From positions 48,858,571 through 48,922,570 of the forward strand of contig CM073891.1 of NCBI GenBank assembly GCA_037176705.1: DNA of 64,000 bases. Reading direction: 5' to 3'. Position 1 is the stretch's first letter. Each line of letters starts with the position of its first letter. The notes below the pieces were generated by a model that saw nothing but the letters and a program-made list of their open reading frames with translations, was not told the DNA's origin and did not search any database. The position numbers and the translations under genes were made by a program. The stretch is from Molossus alvarezi (taxonomy: Eukaryota > Chordata > Mammalia > Chiroptera > Molossidae). This document shows positions 1 through 11,789 of this stretch, in pieces.

Positions 1-297
1 TTCTAATGAATTCCCTTTCTGCTGAACACAGAGTTGGTTTCCATTACTTTCCAAATGTGACATATTGTGGGTACAGAATAATTATCAATCCCAGTACTGT
101 CATTGTCCAGGAAGAAGTATTTTTTATTTGCTAATAGCTGTGTCCTCCCTTCCTCCCTTGAATTTCCAGCACTAGCTGCTTCAAAACACCATGTGATAAA
201 TTTTGAAGGATTAATCTAGGTCAAATATAATGCCAGATGAGAGGGAAAAAATCAATGTGGAAAATAATACAGAAGTTTTACCAACTGATATTTGAGA

Positions 298-430
<133 letters not shown>

Positions 431-849
431 AAAGAGCCTCTGTGGTTATTTGGAAATAAAAAATCCTGTTTCAGACAGCCTCAACAAAGCAGAATTCAAC
501 TAAGACAGCATGTCACAGACTTATATCTATACATGTGTTGAAGAGTGGGTGTTAAAATGGATGTCATTTCTGGACTGTGAACTCTGAATTCCACACTTGG
601 AAGCAAATTAGGAATCTTCTGACTGTGATTAGAAACTCTTTCTCCACAGAACTCGTTATGGTGAAGCCTCAAAGCTCAGACAGACCAGCATCCCTCACGG
701 CCTCTAAGACTCCTGTGAGCACTTGGACATTCAATATTTCAGTTAGGTACTGAGCGGCCATAATCATTGAATGAGACTCACACACTGTATATGATGAAAG
801 AGGAAAATTGAATCATAAAATACAGGTAGGATCCAGGTACTGCAGTGGG

Positions 850-1000
850 TGATTTGCATACATTGTCTCATTTCTACAGTCCTAGAGGATATAGGTAATA
901 CAATCTTTCTTTTAGATATACAGAAACAGAAGTGGTCAAGTAATTTTCCAAAGTTCACCTACATAGCAAGTAACCAAGATGAAACAGGAATGCCTTGTTT
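850..1000 (-). mobile_element. MIR-like SINE relic
   Basis: The order of recognisable pieces (a 'cattgtctcatttctacag' block, a bridge near an 'agaaacagaagtggtcaagtaat' block, then a 'tagcaagtaaccaagatg' block) matches the reverse complement of the MIR core. It is heavily diverged, so the ends are approximate. Confidence 0.45.
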
Positions 1001-1504
1001 TATTGAGCGTCACTTCATTATGCTTCCCAGGTGTTGGGTTATTTACAAATTGAAGACAAGATCCTCCTCCATCAAAAAGATTACTACTTCCTTCCCTGCT
1101 GCAATCTAGAAGCAAAACGGCAATATCTCTGAAGAATGCCTGTATATGTGTATGTATCTGTGTGTTATGTTTATATATTGAAGTCTTTGAATATCCTAAA
1201 ATTAATTATAATAGCCATTGGAACTGATCATGTTCATAAATATTGTGTTGCTACCATAACTAAAAGGATTTCCCACTGATTATCTATGTCTCTGGGTTGT
1301 TTTTTTCTGATTGAACTGTTATAAAGCTCTAGTCCCTTTGATTATCCTCATTTATTTCACTTGATTCTCAATATCTTGGTTGAGAAAAAAAGATGCCTAT
1401 GACCATGAGTCTAATCTGCCTTCCCTTAACTCAGCCATCCTGTTTTCTTTGTCTTCCCCACGTCTGTCCATCACCTTACTTCATAGCTAAAATCGTTACT
1501 TTCA

Positions 1505-2045
1505 ACCTTAGGAGATACAACTTTGTATTAGTTATCTTTTATATGTAAGAAATCACCCGAAATGTGGTAGTTAAAAAATAACCATTGTCATTATCTCACC
1601 ATTTCCCTGGGTCAGGTTTCTGGTACTGTTTTGCTGGTTCCTGTGACTCAGGGTCTCTCACAGGCTGCAGTTACTGTGTTATCCAAGGCCACACTCATCT
1701 CAAGGTTCAACTGGGACAGAATCCGCTCCCAGCTCATGCACATTACTGTTGGCAAAATTCAGTTCCCTGCATGATGGTGCCCGGACTGTTGGCTTGACGA
1801 TGCCCCGTTCAGGCCTCTCCAGAGGGCAGCTCACATTCGATAGCTGGATTCATCAGAATGTGCCAGTGAGGAAACGAGAGAGAGAATGGACATTTTTACA
1901 ACCTAATCTTGGATGTGACATCACTTTTTCTGTATTCTGTTCTTCAGAAGCAAGTTACTAAAGGAGGGGATTTCACAAGGCTGTAAATACCAGGAGGCAG
2001 GGATCGTTGGGAGTTGTTTCAGAGCAGCCTGCCACACTATCACAG
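1505..2045 (+). mobile_element. Ancient interspersed repeat, family not named
   Basis: The block holds phrases common to a widespread old mammalian repeat: 'gtattagttatc' at the start, 'tctctcacaggctgcag', 'cctctccagagggcagctcac', 'acctaatcttggatgtgac' and 'ataccaggaggcaggg' near the end. I recognise the phrases but cannot assign the family with certainty. The 70-codon frames inside it are fortuitous. Confidence 0.5.
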
Positions 2046-2302
2046 ACTATAACAAACTCCCACCTGCCTAGTAAAAGGCTCACTTGCTACCCATGCAAGT
2101 ATATCAGGCCTGATGCAGGCTTTGGGAACAGCAGAAAGCCTCCACCTCCATTACTTGTAAGTGGGCGTGTTCACAGGTTTACTTGAGAGCTGTTTAAAAT
2201 AGCTTTGAACAGGAGGCAGTAAGAGTGAGTTGGCACTAATTAGCATTTCTCTGTGAACTCTTTTGCCTTATATTTTTGATCTGTGAGCCCCCCACCCCCA
2301 AG

Positions 2303-2402
2303 CCCTAGCCAGTTTGGCTCAGTGGTTGAGCGTTGGCCTGCGGACCAGAGAGTCCTGGGTTCGGTTCCTGCTAGGGGCACGTACCACCAAAAAAATAAAA
2401 TA
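2303..2402 (+). mobile_element. VES SINE, tRNA-like head only
   Basis: It begins with the VES head (CCCTAGCCAGTTTGGCTCAG) and keeps the A and B box regions through 'gggcacgtacca'. It then passes straight into an A-rich tail, so about 120 bp of the usual tRNA-unrelated body is missing. Confidence 0.85.
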
Positions 2403-3559
2403 AAGGCCTCCTCAAGTAAAAGCAGTATTTTGTTCCTAAAGCATTTCACTCACTAGACACAGGCTTAGAAATAAAAGATTTAGACAGATGATGCTATCTA
2501 TGTAAGCCTTAGAATAACATATACACATTTATGTCACAATTATTTAGATGGTAAATTATAATAATAGGGGAAAGAATATTCTTTTAATCAATAAGTTAGA
2601 GTATAAATTACTAGAGGACGATTCATTACATAACATAAGAATATGTGACAAAAATATATAAACAGTGGATGTTGTTCATCTTTTTGTGATCCTTTGAGAC
2701 AATATAGATCATCTCTTTCATGTCTGTGTTTCCAGAGTCAGTGCCCCTCCTCCATGTTGGGCATTTAAAAAATGCTTGTTAAGTGGTAGGTAAATACATT
2801 TTATTTTATAACGCAATAAGAGTTACCATTTAAATATTTATACAATCTACTAACTATTATTAAAATAATTCTTACCACCATAACTTGCATTTAAGCTAGG
2901 TCTACATTTTATATATTTCCCGGAATAATATGTAAATAAGTCTAGGTAGCAACCAGTACCTTCTTATATTGTGAAACATAAACCAAGACATAAACATTTT
3001 TCTTATGTACAAATGGAGTTCATGTGTTTAGAATCTAAAATATTGAGAAGTACATTCAAGAACTTATACTCTGAAGCTCATATCACAGATATTCAACTAT
3101 GACATTTTAAAATATAATATATAGTTCACATTATGTTAAGTTTATTCATTTAACTGTTATTTAATAGTTTATGACTCATGGAAACTTTAAGTTGAAACAT
3201 AGATAGTATTGCTTTTATCTAATTATCAATTTCATTCATTTAATAAGTAGTCTATGGCCAGGGAGCAAAAGAATAGCACTGGATAACTAGAGGAAAATTC
3301 TTCAGAATACCTAAAAGAAAGAGAGGACTCATTCCCCCTTAGTATTCAACAAGTCTGTTTCCATATATGTGCAAAACACTGATCTCAGGAGTAAACAAAT
3401 ATAAATATGACACTGGAAACTTTGAGAAACTGAATTCAATAAGGAACATAAAATTATGGACATGTATAAAGCAACTACATCATGAGGCACGTTATGGCAC
3501 ATGGTTAGTCTCATGAAGAAAACACAGCCAAATTCCTATAGCTCAGACGACTTAGAATC
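2403..3559. other. AT-rich intergenic DNA, nothing recognised
   Basis: No long open frame, no young repeat and no splice-flanked conserved block is visible. A few weak L2-like words occur around 3220-3420, but I would not call them. Confidence 0.5.
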
Positions 3560-3930
3560 ACACTGGGCTGAGTCACATGTGAGGGCAAAGAAGTTTGTTA
3601 TCTCCTAGAAATCTACAGGAACATAAATTGTGCTAATCTTGGTACTATAAAAAACCAAGGACTTCACCTCCTCCTTATCTAGATCAACAATCAGCATCCC
3701 TTGAGTTTTAGGAGAGCATTCAGTGCTCAGAATCCTTCTTCTCCACTCAGAGAACGGAGCAGATTTCTCGCTCTCCCAGCTCGTCTTTATCTCGGAGAAG
3801 CACGCTGGTGAATTTCACAGAGCTGAGTCACAGGCGCCTTCGCAGAGCGACTCCTCCTCTTATCTGACAGTCACGAGGCACTCCCCCTGGAACCCGTTTC
3901 TGGTTCGTGCCCTTTCTATTATGATAACTG
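3560..3930. promoter_or_regulatory. Candidate cis-regulatory cluster (AP-1/NF-E2 and GATA-like sites)
   Basis: Two TGAGTCA motifs (3569-3575, 3824-3830) and four GATA-type cores (TTATCT at 3675-3680, 3787-3792 and 3860-3865; TGATAA at 3922-3927) lie within about 370 bp. This sits in a locally GC-richer island inside AT-rich DNA. The pairing resembles known enhancers that use AP-1/NF-E2 with GATA factors. Nothing in the sequence shows that it is active, and an old LTR is an alternative. Confidence 0.25.
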
Positions 3931-4544
3931 GTAAAAGAAGCAGCTCATTACAGAGCCTACTCACTGCAAAAATTCACAGCCAGACTCACTGATTAAATCA
4001 CAAGGGATGGCGGGCTGCTCGTGTTCCTGGGCTCGGGTCATTCCAGGTTTTCTTTATATATCAAATTCAAATGATCTCTAAATGCGAGAAAAGTAGTATA
4101 ATATATTCAGAAGAGGGGTGTGGAATATCTACTTAGACATTTTAGAAGAGGAAATTTCAAAGGAAAGGAAAATGATCCTAAACCTGGATTTGCAAGCTTT
4201 TTATGAAGAAACAGTAACTTGATTTATAACTGACTAATGAAATAAGAGGTTATGCTCAGGTGTTTTTAGAAACTGCACATTGTTTTATCTTGCAAACATC
4301 TATCAAGCTTTGATTGTACTGCACATGTATTTTCTTCTCATTAGCGCCTTTCTACAGTCAGGAACAGTAGCTCTCGGACTGCAATTCCACGGCTGCTCTG
4401 CGCGCTCAGGCAGCTGCTTCCAGATGAGGAATGAACGCCCGGTGCTTGTGAGCCCGAATCCTTGCCGCACTGAGAGGTGACGATAGGTTGTCCTCATCTC
4501 CTCACGTGAGCCAGGAAATGTTGAAGTAGTACAGAGAGTAGGTT

Positions 4545-4745
4545 AAACAAAAAGCTGTAAAGTCAGTCTCACTGGGTTTGATCACCAACTCTACCATTTA
4601 CAGTGACCTTGAGAAAGTCCCCAAAACTTGCTAAACCAGTGTCCTTATTTGTAAAATGGGTAGTAAAGAGTACTTTCTTTTAAGGTTGCAGGGAGCAGAT
4701 GAGATGATGTTCATATTAGGCCTTGCCCATTTCAAGTGCTAGCCA
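4545..4745 (+). mobile_element. MIR SINE
   Basis: The order matches MIR: 'tctaccatttacagtgaccttgagaaagtcc', then 'tccttatttgtaaaatggg', then 'gatgagatgatg' and a 'tttcaagtgctagccatt' 3' end. These correspond to the conserved core and the following 'tcatctgtaaaatggggat' segment of the family. It is old and diverged. Confidence 0.75.
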
Positions 4746-5466
4746 TTGACCCAGAACTTCTGAGACCACTCTTCACATGGCCTCCTTGCCCAGGAAGAAG
4801 GCCTCATCAATCAGAGTGCTGAGAAAAATTGAATTACTTTGTATCTATTTTTTCTGACATTTTCTAAGTAAAAACTCCTAATGAAACAATTTACCTGGGC
4901 AAATAGGCAATATATTAGAAGACTCTGGTCTTTCTCGTGGAGGGATCATGTGGACATTAGCAATGTTTTAACTAAAAATGCTTAGAGGAAGAGCTAACTT
5001 GCTCTGTAGAAATATAAAAGAGGTCTTTTGTGCCAGTATATCATATAAAAAACATGACTGCCCTGTTACTGAGGGCGAACACTGAAAGGCAGTATTACTG
5101 TTCCAAAGCCCATTCATTCTCTAAAAGATACCAATGTTAGTTAGGGCTTGAAATATGTTTCATAATAGCCTTCCCTTGATAGGTATTATTTATCATTGTC
5201 ATAGCAATCTTGAGTTTTGCATTCACAATTTTCTCCAATGTCTTCAAAAGCTCTTCATTAATAAAAACATCACTTGGTGTAAAAATGGAACCCCTAAACA
5301 GAAACTAAAATAAGACTGGAGTCTATTGCTTTCTGACATAATAGCTCCAAGATTCAGGACTAACAGGATGTCCTTGCTGTTCTTGATGCTAATTCTAGCT
5401 TAGAGTCCAAGGCAGCAGACCCAATGTCCATTATTTTCTGCCACTACAGAAAGGGAAGAGAAAGAA

Positions 5467-5513
5467 CAAAACCAAACCAAACAAACAAACAACACAACAA
5501 CAACAACAACAAA
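5467..5513. repeat. (CAAA)n/(CAA)n microsatellite
   Basis: A simple A- and C-only tract moves from CAAA units to at least six CAA units. Confidence 0.9.
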
Positions 5514-6135
5514 ATCCTTTTTGGTAGGTATTTTCCTCACCAACGGCAGATATAATTCATTGGGCTGAGTGTAGTCACATGTCTCTACCTAACTGCAAGG
5601 GAGTCTACGTGCAGTCAGTTGTAACTGAAAAAATTCTATTATTATCAGGAATAAAAGAGTAGAAATTGGAAATAATCAGCAATCTCTAACACAGGCCCCT
5701 TCCCAAGCAAAAGCTAACTTCTGTTTCTATTGCGTCTGTACCTGCCTTGCTAAATAAACTCTCCATGAACCATTCGAGCTACAGTGGTCACAGTGGTCAA
5801 CTTGCAGTTTTTTAAATTCATTTTTCTCTTTGCACTTTTGCTATTGATGTTTTCTTTTTTCTTATATCTTATTTATCTCTCAAAATCCACCTATCTTTCT
5901 TTTAAGACTTGGGAAAGGTTATGTCTATTGTAAAATAATCCATAACCTTGGAATAATAGAAACAGGAGGGAAGAGTAGCAAGCCAGAAACCTGCTTTCTA
6001 GGTCAAAGACTTGTCTGCCAAAGTGGGGGAAGTCAGATAATCCAAAAATTTACCTAAACCTCAGGATCATCTTTACCAGTAGGACCCAGGTATAGAAGAA
6101 TTCAACATTGTGGCTATTGTGCAATTAAAAAAATA

Positions 6136-6406
6136 GCCCTGGCCGGTTTGGCTCAGCGGTTAGAGCATCAGCCTGTGGCCCAGAGAGACCGGGTTCAGTT
6201 CCCGCTGAGGGCACATACCTCAGTTGCAGTTTGTCCCCGGCCCTGGATGGGTCGTGCGGGTGGCAACCACTCAATGTGTCCCTTTCACGTCAATGTTTCT
6301 TTCTCTCTCTCTCTCTTCCTCTCTTTCCCTCCCACTCTATCTGAACAAAAAAATGGAGAAATGTCCTCATGTGAGGATAAAAATAAAAAAATAAAATAAA
6401 AAATAA
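6136..6406 (+). mobile_element. VES SINE
   Basis: A complete copy: tRNA-like head, the 'tttgtccccggccctgg' body, a (TC)n pyrimidine block, the 'aaatgtcctcatgtgagga' 3' module and an A/T-rich tail. It belongs to the subfamily with the 'gcaaccactcaatgtgtccc' body. The 83-codon frame running through it is spurious. Confidence 0.95.
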
Positions 6407-7045
6407 GGCAATGTGATTGGTAGCATCATAAGACTTGTCCTTAGATGGTGAGCCCTAATAGATTATTAGGGCCAAAGGAAAAAGGGTCGAACATTGGGAT
6501 AAAAAACATGATCAATACTTCCAACATGTCAGTTCCAAAGCTTGCTGACACATGAGGCATGATAAGTGAGCAGAAATTAGGATGTAGAAAGTGGCTCAGA
6601 TGCCTAGGGATCTGTGGAAGGAGCCAGAAGACTGAGGATTTTTAGAGTCCCTCTGTCCTTGGCCTCCAGAGCTGTTCCTCTCACCTCCCCTCCTTGCCCA
6701 TGATCTCGTCCCCTAGATCTCCTCTCCATCCCAATGGCTACTAGTCCACAAGAACAATTCCATTCTATTTTGAGGACCATTTTCACATCCCTGTTCCTGA
6801 TAGTAGCTGATTTCAACTAACCCCTTTCTACTAAAGCACTATCACTTCTACTCTTTTCCCCCTGAGATAGAACACTCTTCGGGGCTGTCTTATGCTCCAG
6901 ATGTTCAAATACAAGCTTATGCCATGGTGTTCTGAATAGCTCTTCCATACTGGTCATACAGCAAAGCAGGGCTTGCCCCTATCTCAGGGGATTTTTGGTA
7001 TGATTAGAAGTAAAATGAAAATCAGAAGGGGAAATGGTAAAATAA
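6407..7045. other. Intergenic DNA, nothing recognised
   Basis: Short single-copy stretch between two SINEs. A 70-codon minus-strand frame (6604-6816) has no recognisable features. Confidence 0.5.
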
Positions 7046-7055
7046 AAATGGTGCA

Positions 7056-7324
7056 GCCCTGGCCGGTTTGGCTCAGCGGTTAGAGCATCAGCCTGCAGTC
7101 CCGAGAGACCCGGGTTTGGTTCCTGCTAGGGGCACGTACCTCGGTTGCAGTTTGTCCCCGGCCCTGGTTGGGGTTGTGCGGGTGGCAACCACTCGATGTG
7201 TCCCTTCACATCGATGTTTCTCTCTCTCTCTCTCTCTGTTCCTCTCTCTCCCTCCCACTCTACCTGAACAAAAAATGGAAAAATGTCCTCGGGTGAGGAT
7301 AAAAAAAATAAAAAATAAAAAATA
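7056..7324 (+). mobile_element. VES SINE with short target-site duplication
   Basis: Complete copy of the 'gtccccggccctgg' subfamily with a (TC)n block and an 'aaatgtcctcgggtgagga' module. A flanking duplication reading 'aaatggtgca' is visible on both sides (about 7046-7055 and 7325-7334), which marks insertion by the LINE-1 machinery. Confidence 0.95.
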
Positions 7325-7334
7325 AATGGTGCAC

Positions 7335-9952
7335 AGGCTGCATCTGAGCCACAGATCCAATATTGGGGGTGTGGTCTGACTTTTTAAAAGTGGGACAGAG
7401 AGTGCTAACCAAATTCCTGCTTTGGCTAGAATCTGTACATACACTGAAGCAGGTCTGGACCTGCACGTAGTTAACACTATTCGAGGTCCCTTCACAAAAC
7501 AAAGGAAGGAAGTCTTGAAAATAAGATAGAAATGGGTGGGATTTAGGTATAGCAGTAAATATTTATTTTGATCATTCTTACCATAATGTTAATATAGACT
7601 TACTAGTTAGAAATCAACTGTACAAGAGCTTTGTGAAGATGTATCTTGAAAAAACTTTGAAGGAGACAAGGTTTCAACATCTTAAGACATAAGAGATTTT
7701 TTTCAAAAGATAAATATTTTTCAAAAACGAAAGAATATGTTCTTGTTTTCCCCATTAGAACCTCCCGTGTCCCAGTACATAGCTTCTTCAAGACAGACAA
7801 GGTATTGAGCTCTTTAGTTTGATAACAGGCTTTAAAACAAGCCATTATGAAAAGAGAGAATGTGTGTCATTCCTGTGGTTCCCGCGGCAGCCAAGAAAGT
7901 GCACTGTAAGAATTCCCTGAGAGACAGAACCAGCTGCCAATAGTGCAGTCAGCTAATGGCCTCCAGCTGATTCCCTTAGCCAGCGCAAGTAGACCAGTGA
8001 GTGTGACAGGGACACTGGGGTCTGGTCATGTGTTCTCTGTGCTGAACTCCCTGGGCTGCCTGAAAGTTTTTTGGCGGTATATCCCAGTCAGAAACTCTTT
8101 TTTCCCAAATTTTCCCTCATTCCTCACTCTCTTCTCATAGGTGTCAGGCCTGAATCATGCTGTTACAGTATTTACCTGGTTACTTCGCTTCTCTCTACCC
8201 TTTATTTTCCACAAACATTACCACCAAAACTTCGCTTGTACTTCTAATTCTATCCTGGTGTCTGTTTCCCAGAGGTCCTTGCACTGACTCAGCTCCTACT
8301 GAATTTTTCAAGAGCTAGGTATGGAGGGACATTTGAGAACTATCATCCTGTATGTAAGAAAGATATCCTATCTATAACTATGTCTTGCAATAAGGCATTG
8401 ATAAGAAAGAATGATTTTATGAAAAGAAGAGAAAAAGAAAAGAAAAAAGAGAGAAAAAATAAGAAAAAAGTGAAGAGAAAAGAAAAAAGAAGAGGAAAAA
8501 AAAAAAGAAGAGAAGAGAAAAGAAAAGGAAAAAAATCTCACTCCTGGCCTGGAGGATTGTGGACAGGAGCAAAATGTAGGAGAGGCTAAGTATAAGATAT
8601 GTACATGAGCATTTTGTTGGGAGAAGCACTTTGCCACGGAACGTAAGTGTCCATGTTCTTGCTGGCTATGGCAAAAATGCAAAGGCTGGACTGCACTTTC
8701 CTTGGCCATTTCTCAGGGTTGTACTGGCAGCAAGTAAACTTAAGGGATGCAGTGTATCCTTCCAGAACAAAGACAAGACATAATTTAAAAACAGCAGCTT
8801 CCCCAAGATCACTGTTCTTCATCTGTGAACCATCCCATTGTGCGCCTCCATGGAACTTGGGTAACAAGGGGAACCAGTGCCAATAACATACTCGTGTCGC
8901 TTGTTGCATGAATAGTAGTACAGTATTTTGTCTCTAATCCAAGGACTTCGTCTCTTCTGCCACTATATAAAATAGCAGCAGGCTACCCTGTTAACTTCTA
9001 AGTAGGGTAAAATCTCAGGCCATTACACCTTCTCCCTCTCACTTACTTTAAAGCCCAAAAGCATGGGAAAATTGTTGATAAGAAGAGGTTCCTATAGGTA
9101 GAACCCATATCCTACCTGGAATAGTTATCCTTACAGATAGATGATCCATATAACAACTTGGGATTAGGTTTCATGGGAGAATCCTGGTGGCACAGTGGGA
9201 GAGTAGGTGGACAGAGAGGTGCACATGAATTCACAAAGTTCAGATGAGTCTCCATAAGTTGAATAAATTATCAGAGGTTCTTATGCTCCTTGTGGACGAA
9301 GTGATAAGAAGGCAGGGTGTTGGTTAGTTACCTCACTGGAAGAGGTGAAGTGGTGCCCAGGTGGACTATCTGGGCTGTATATTTCCCGAGTGCCACAGCT
9401 AGATCCAGTGTCACAAGCACCAGGGACTTTCAGGTGAGTTTGAACCATCAAGACCTTGAGAGAAAATGAAATACTTTTGTGCCATCATAATTCAGCAGAA
9501 GATGCTAGGAACTGAAGGATATCTAAAGCGCGGTGTGAATATGAAGACACAGTCACTCAGAATGGCAAGAGATCACATAGTTCTTCCTTCCCATATATGC
9601 CTGGGCACTCGCCTCCTGAGAGAACTCAGGCGGGAGATAGCACATGGCCAACTGAAAGATAGCATTAGTGTCCCCAAAGGACTTGGCCCACCAATAAAGG
9701 GCTGCCAAAGTCATTTCATCAGAGAAAATTGAAATCAAAAGTGCTAATGTGTTTTTCCTGATACCTAGATTCTGAAAGCTTGTGAAAAAGACCTGGGCAC
9801 TGATAAAGACAGTTAAGAAACCATGGTCTCTCTACCTATCCCAGCTATAATGTGAGTGAATTTGTAGCTCTATTTTATAGCATGCCAGGAGATGAGGGTA
9901 TTGAGGTAGTAAAGTTTTAAAGGCCAGATCATTTAAAAATATTTCTATATAT
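7335..9952. other. Intergenic DNA, no gene; possible degraded retroelement interior
   Basis: The block from about 8550 to 9730 is less AT-rich and has several 60-110 codon frames on both strands, but none shows a domain I recognise. It might be the degraded interior of an old LTR or LINE element; I cannot assign it. A purine tract lies at 8418-8537. Confidence 0.35.
8418..8537. repeat. Irregular (GAAAA)n purine tract
   Basis: An almost uninterrupted G/A-only stretch on the plus strand with irregular GA(3-6) units. The Lys/Arg/Glu-rich and Phe/Ser-rich frames read across it are artefacts of composition. Confidence 0.9.
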
Positions 9953-10190
9953 CCCTGGCCAATTTGGCTTAGCGGTTAAAGCGTCGGCCCACAGACTGAG
10001 GAGTCGGGTTCAATTCCAGTCAAGGGCACGTACCTCGGTTGTGGTTTGGTCCCCAGCTCTGGCCCTGGTTGGAGTCATGTGGGAGGCAATCAATTGATTT
10101 GTCTCTCTCACTTTGATGTTTCTCTCTCTCTTCCACTCTATCTGAAGATAAATGAAAAAATATCTTCGGGTGAGGACTTGAAAAAAAATA
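9953..10190 (+). mobile_element. VES SINE, older subfamily
   Basis: It starts CCCTGGCCAATTTGGCTTAG and carries the 'ggttgtggtttggtccccag' body, the 'ctatctgaagataaatg' segment and the 'aaatatcttcgggtgagga' 3' module. The A-tail runs into a short (CA)n tract (10190-10202). The body differs from the 'tttgtccccggccc' copies, which marks a second subfamily. Confidence 0.95.
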
Positions 10191-10202
10191 CACACACACA
10201 CA

Positions 10203-11789
10203 TTTATACATATATATAAAAGATTGAAAAGACAATGTCATGGAACAGGAGATTGGTATTAAATAAAAATCTGAATTGGGACAGTCCCTTAGTGTAGGGA
10301 TAATTTTTTATATAAGATGAGAGAGACTTGCATGTACCAAATACAGCATCTACCACATGACTCAAACATAGTAGACCATGAACAGATATATATAGTATAT
10401 AAAATAGTAATCCTAGTAATCTGTCTCAGTCTTTCACTTATGGATTTTCTGAAAGCATTTTGTAGTATTTTTTTCTACTACGTTGAGTTATATAAAAAAA
10501 TGTGGTAAAATGAATACATTTTTAAAGTCCACTGTTTAGAAATGCTTTGACTGCTAGTCTACATATAGATCTGACAAACTGGAATAAATAAATTCACAGT
10601 GTTCCAATGTGGGTCTTATTTAAATGAAATTAATTAGTTGAAGAAATGAGACATTCTCACATTTAAAAATAAAATCCAAGCTAATTTTCAGATTGCTACC
10701 AAGAATATATCTGCAATATCACTTGTAATAGAGTAAAAGTGATATAGTTAATATCTAATTATGCACACATTTTCAGGACTAGTTTACAGTTGACATATTA
10801 TTCTACATATTATTCTACTTATCATGTTAATATAGAACATGATAGTCACACAGCATTTCAAATTTTAGAAGATGACGTTTAAATAAAATGTGTTAGCACT
10901 AAGATTATTTTGCATATTATTAAATCTTTGAGTATTTAGATGACATTTTATGATTACATAACACAGAAAATCTTGCCCAAAGGGACAAGCTGCATTTCTT
11001 TGAAAACTACTTTGGTTAACCAAAAAGTGTACTATCCTAAGAAAAGAAAAGAAACAGCTACTGAATGATTTTGAGAGCCCACAAAAATCTTTTAAATTGA
11101 TATATCCCTGAAAGACTTCATCTATATTAAGTAGCCCGAGTTCTGCTTTGAAGGTTAAGGCCACACAGTGCAGAAAGGAGGTGGTAAAAGGCATTGGCAT
11201 CTAGGAACTCAGGAAGTGAACCACAGAAGTGGACAACAGGCATGAAGAGGGTTACAGAAAACATTTAAAAAGTATATCCCTTTTCATAAATATAAGGCAA
11301 AACAAATACAGGAAAAATTGCATGAAAAATTTTTTCCTATTCCTAGGACCACATTTCTCCTCTGTTACTCTGACCTTTCAACCAAAGTTTGCACTTTCCT
11401 TAAAAGATTCCATTCTGAAAAGGGAATTAATTAGCTCCTTTCTTTCCTCCTCTTTCTGTCTTCCCCTACCTCCACACTATCCAAAATGTCATTTTAACGT
11501 TTTCAAGTGGCCCAGATGGCTGTTAGCTGGTTGACTGATTGATACTGCTGTGTGAATTCTAACCCACTCAATTCTACAAGTTATTAGCATTTTAAAGAAG
11601 GTTGTTTGATAAATCAAAAACATCTTTATTTGACATAATTTTTAAGACTAGATTAAAAAGGCTTTCATATATACCAAATGTTGCACTTTTGGGGACAGGA
11701 GTATCTCATTAAGTCTGGGAAGTTAGCCTGGTTCAACCAGCCTAAAATTTCTATAGCTGATTATCTTTATCAAAAGGTGCCAAGGAATT
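10203..11789. other. AT-rich intergenic DNA, nothing recognised
   Basis: No gene and no clear repeat. The 111-codon minus-strand frame at 10865-11200 and the 101-codon plus-strand frame at 11229-11534 lack recognisable motifs or supporting signals. Confidence 0.5.

Larger units (their letters stand above)
3931..6135. other. Intergenic DNA with one MIR relic and a CAA repeat
   Basis: No gene is supported. A MIR relic (4545-4745) and a CAA microsatellite (5467-5513) are listed separately. An LTR-like polyadenylation phrase near 5740-5800 was too short to call. Confidence 0.5.

Noticed and set aside
5690..5800. LTR-like polyadenylation phrase ('gctaaataaactctcc')
   Set aside because: Too short, with no LTR ends, TSD or internal sequence nearby.
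6136..6250. tRNA-like A and B boxes at SINE heads
   Set aside because: They belong to tRNA-derived SINEs, repeated about twenty times with SINE bodies; not tRNA genes.
8368..8909. Several overlapping 70-113 codon frames on both strands
   Set aside because: They arise from a purine tract and unassigned intergenic sequence; no domain, splice or codon evidence.
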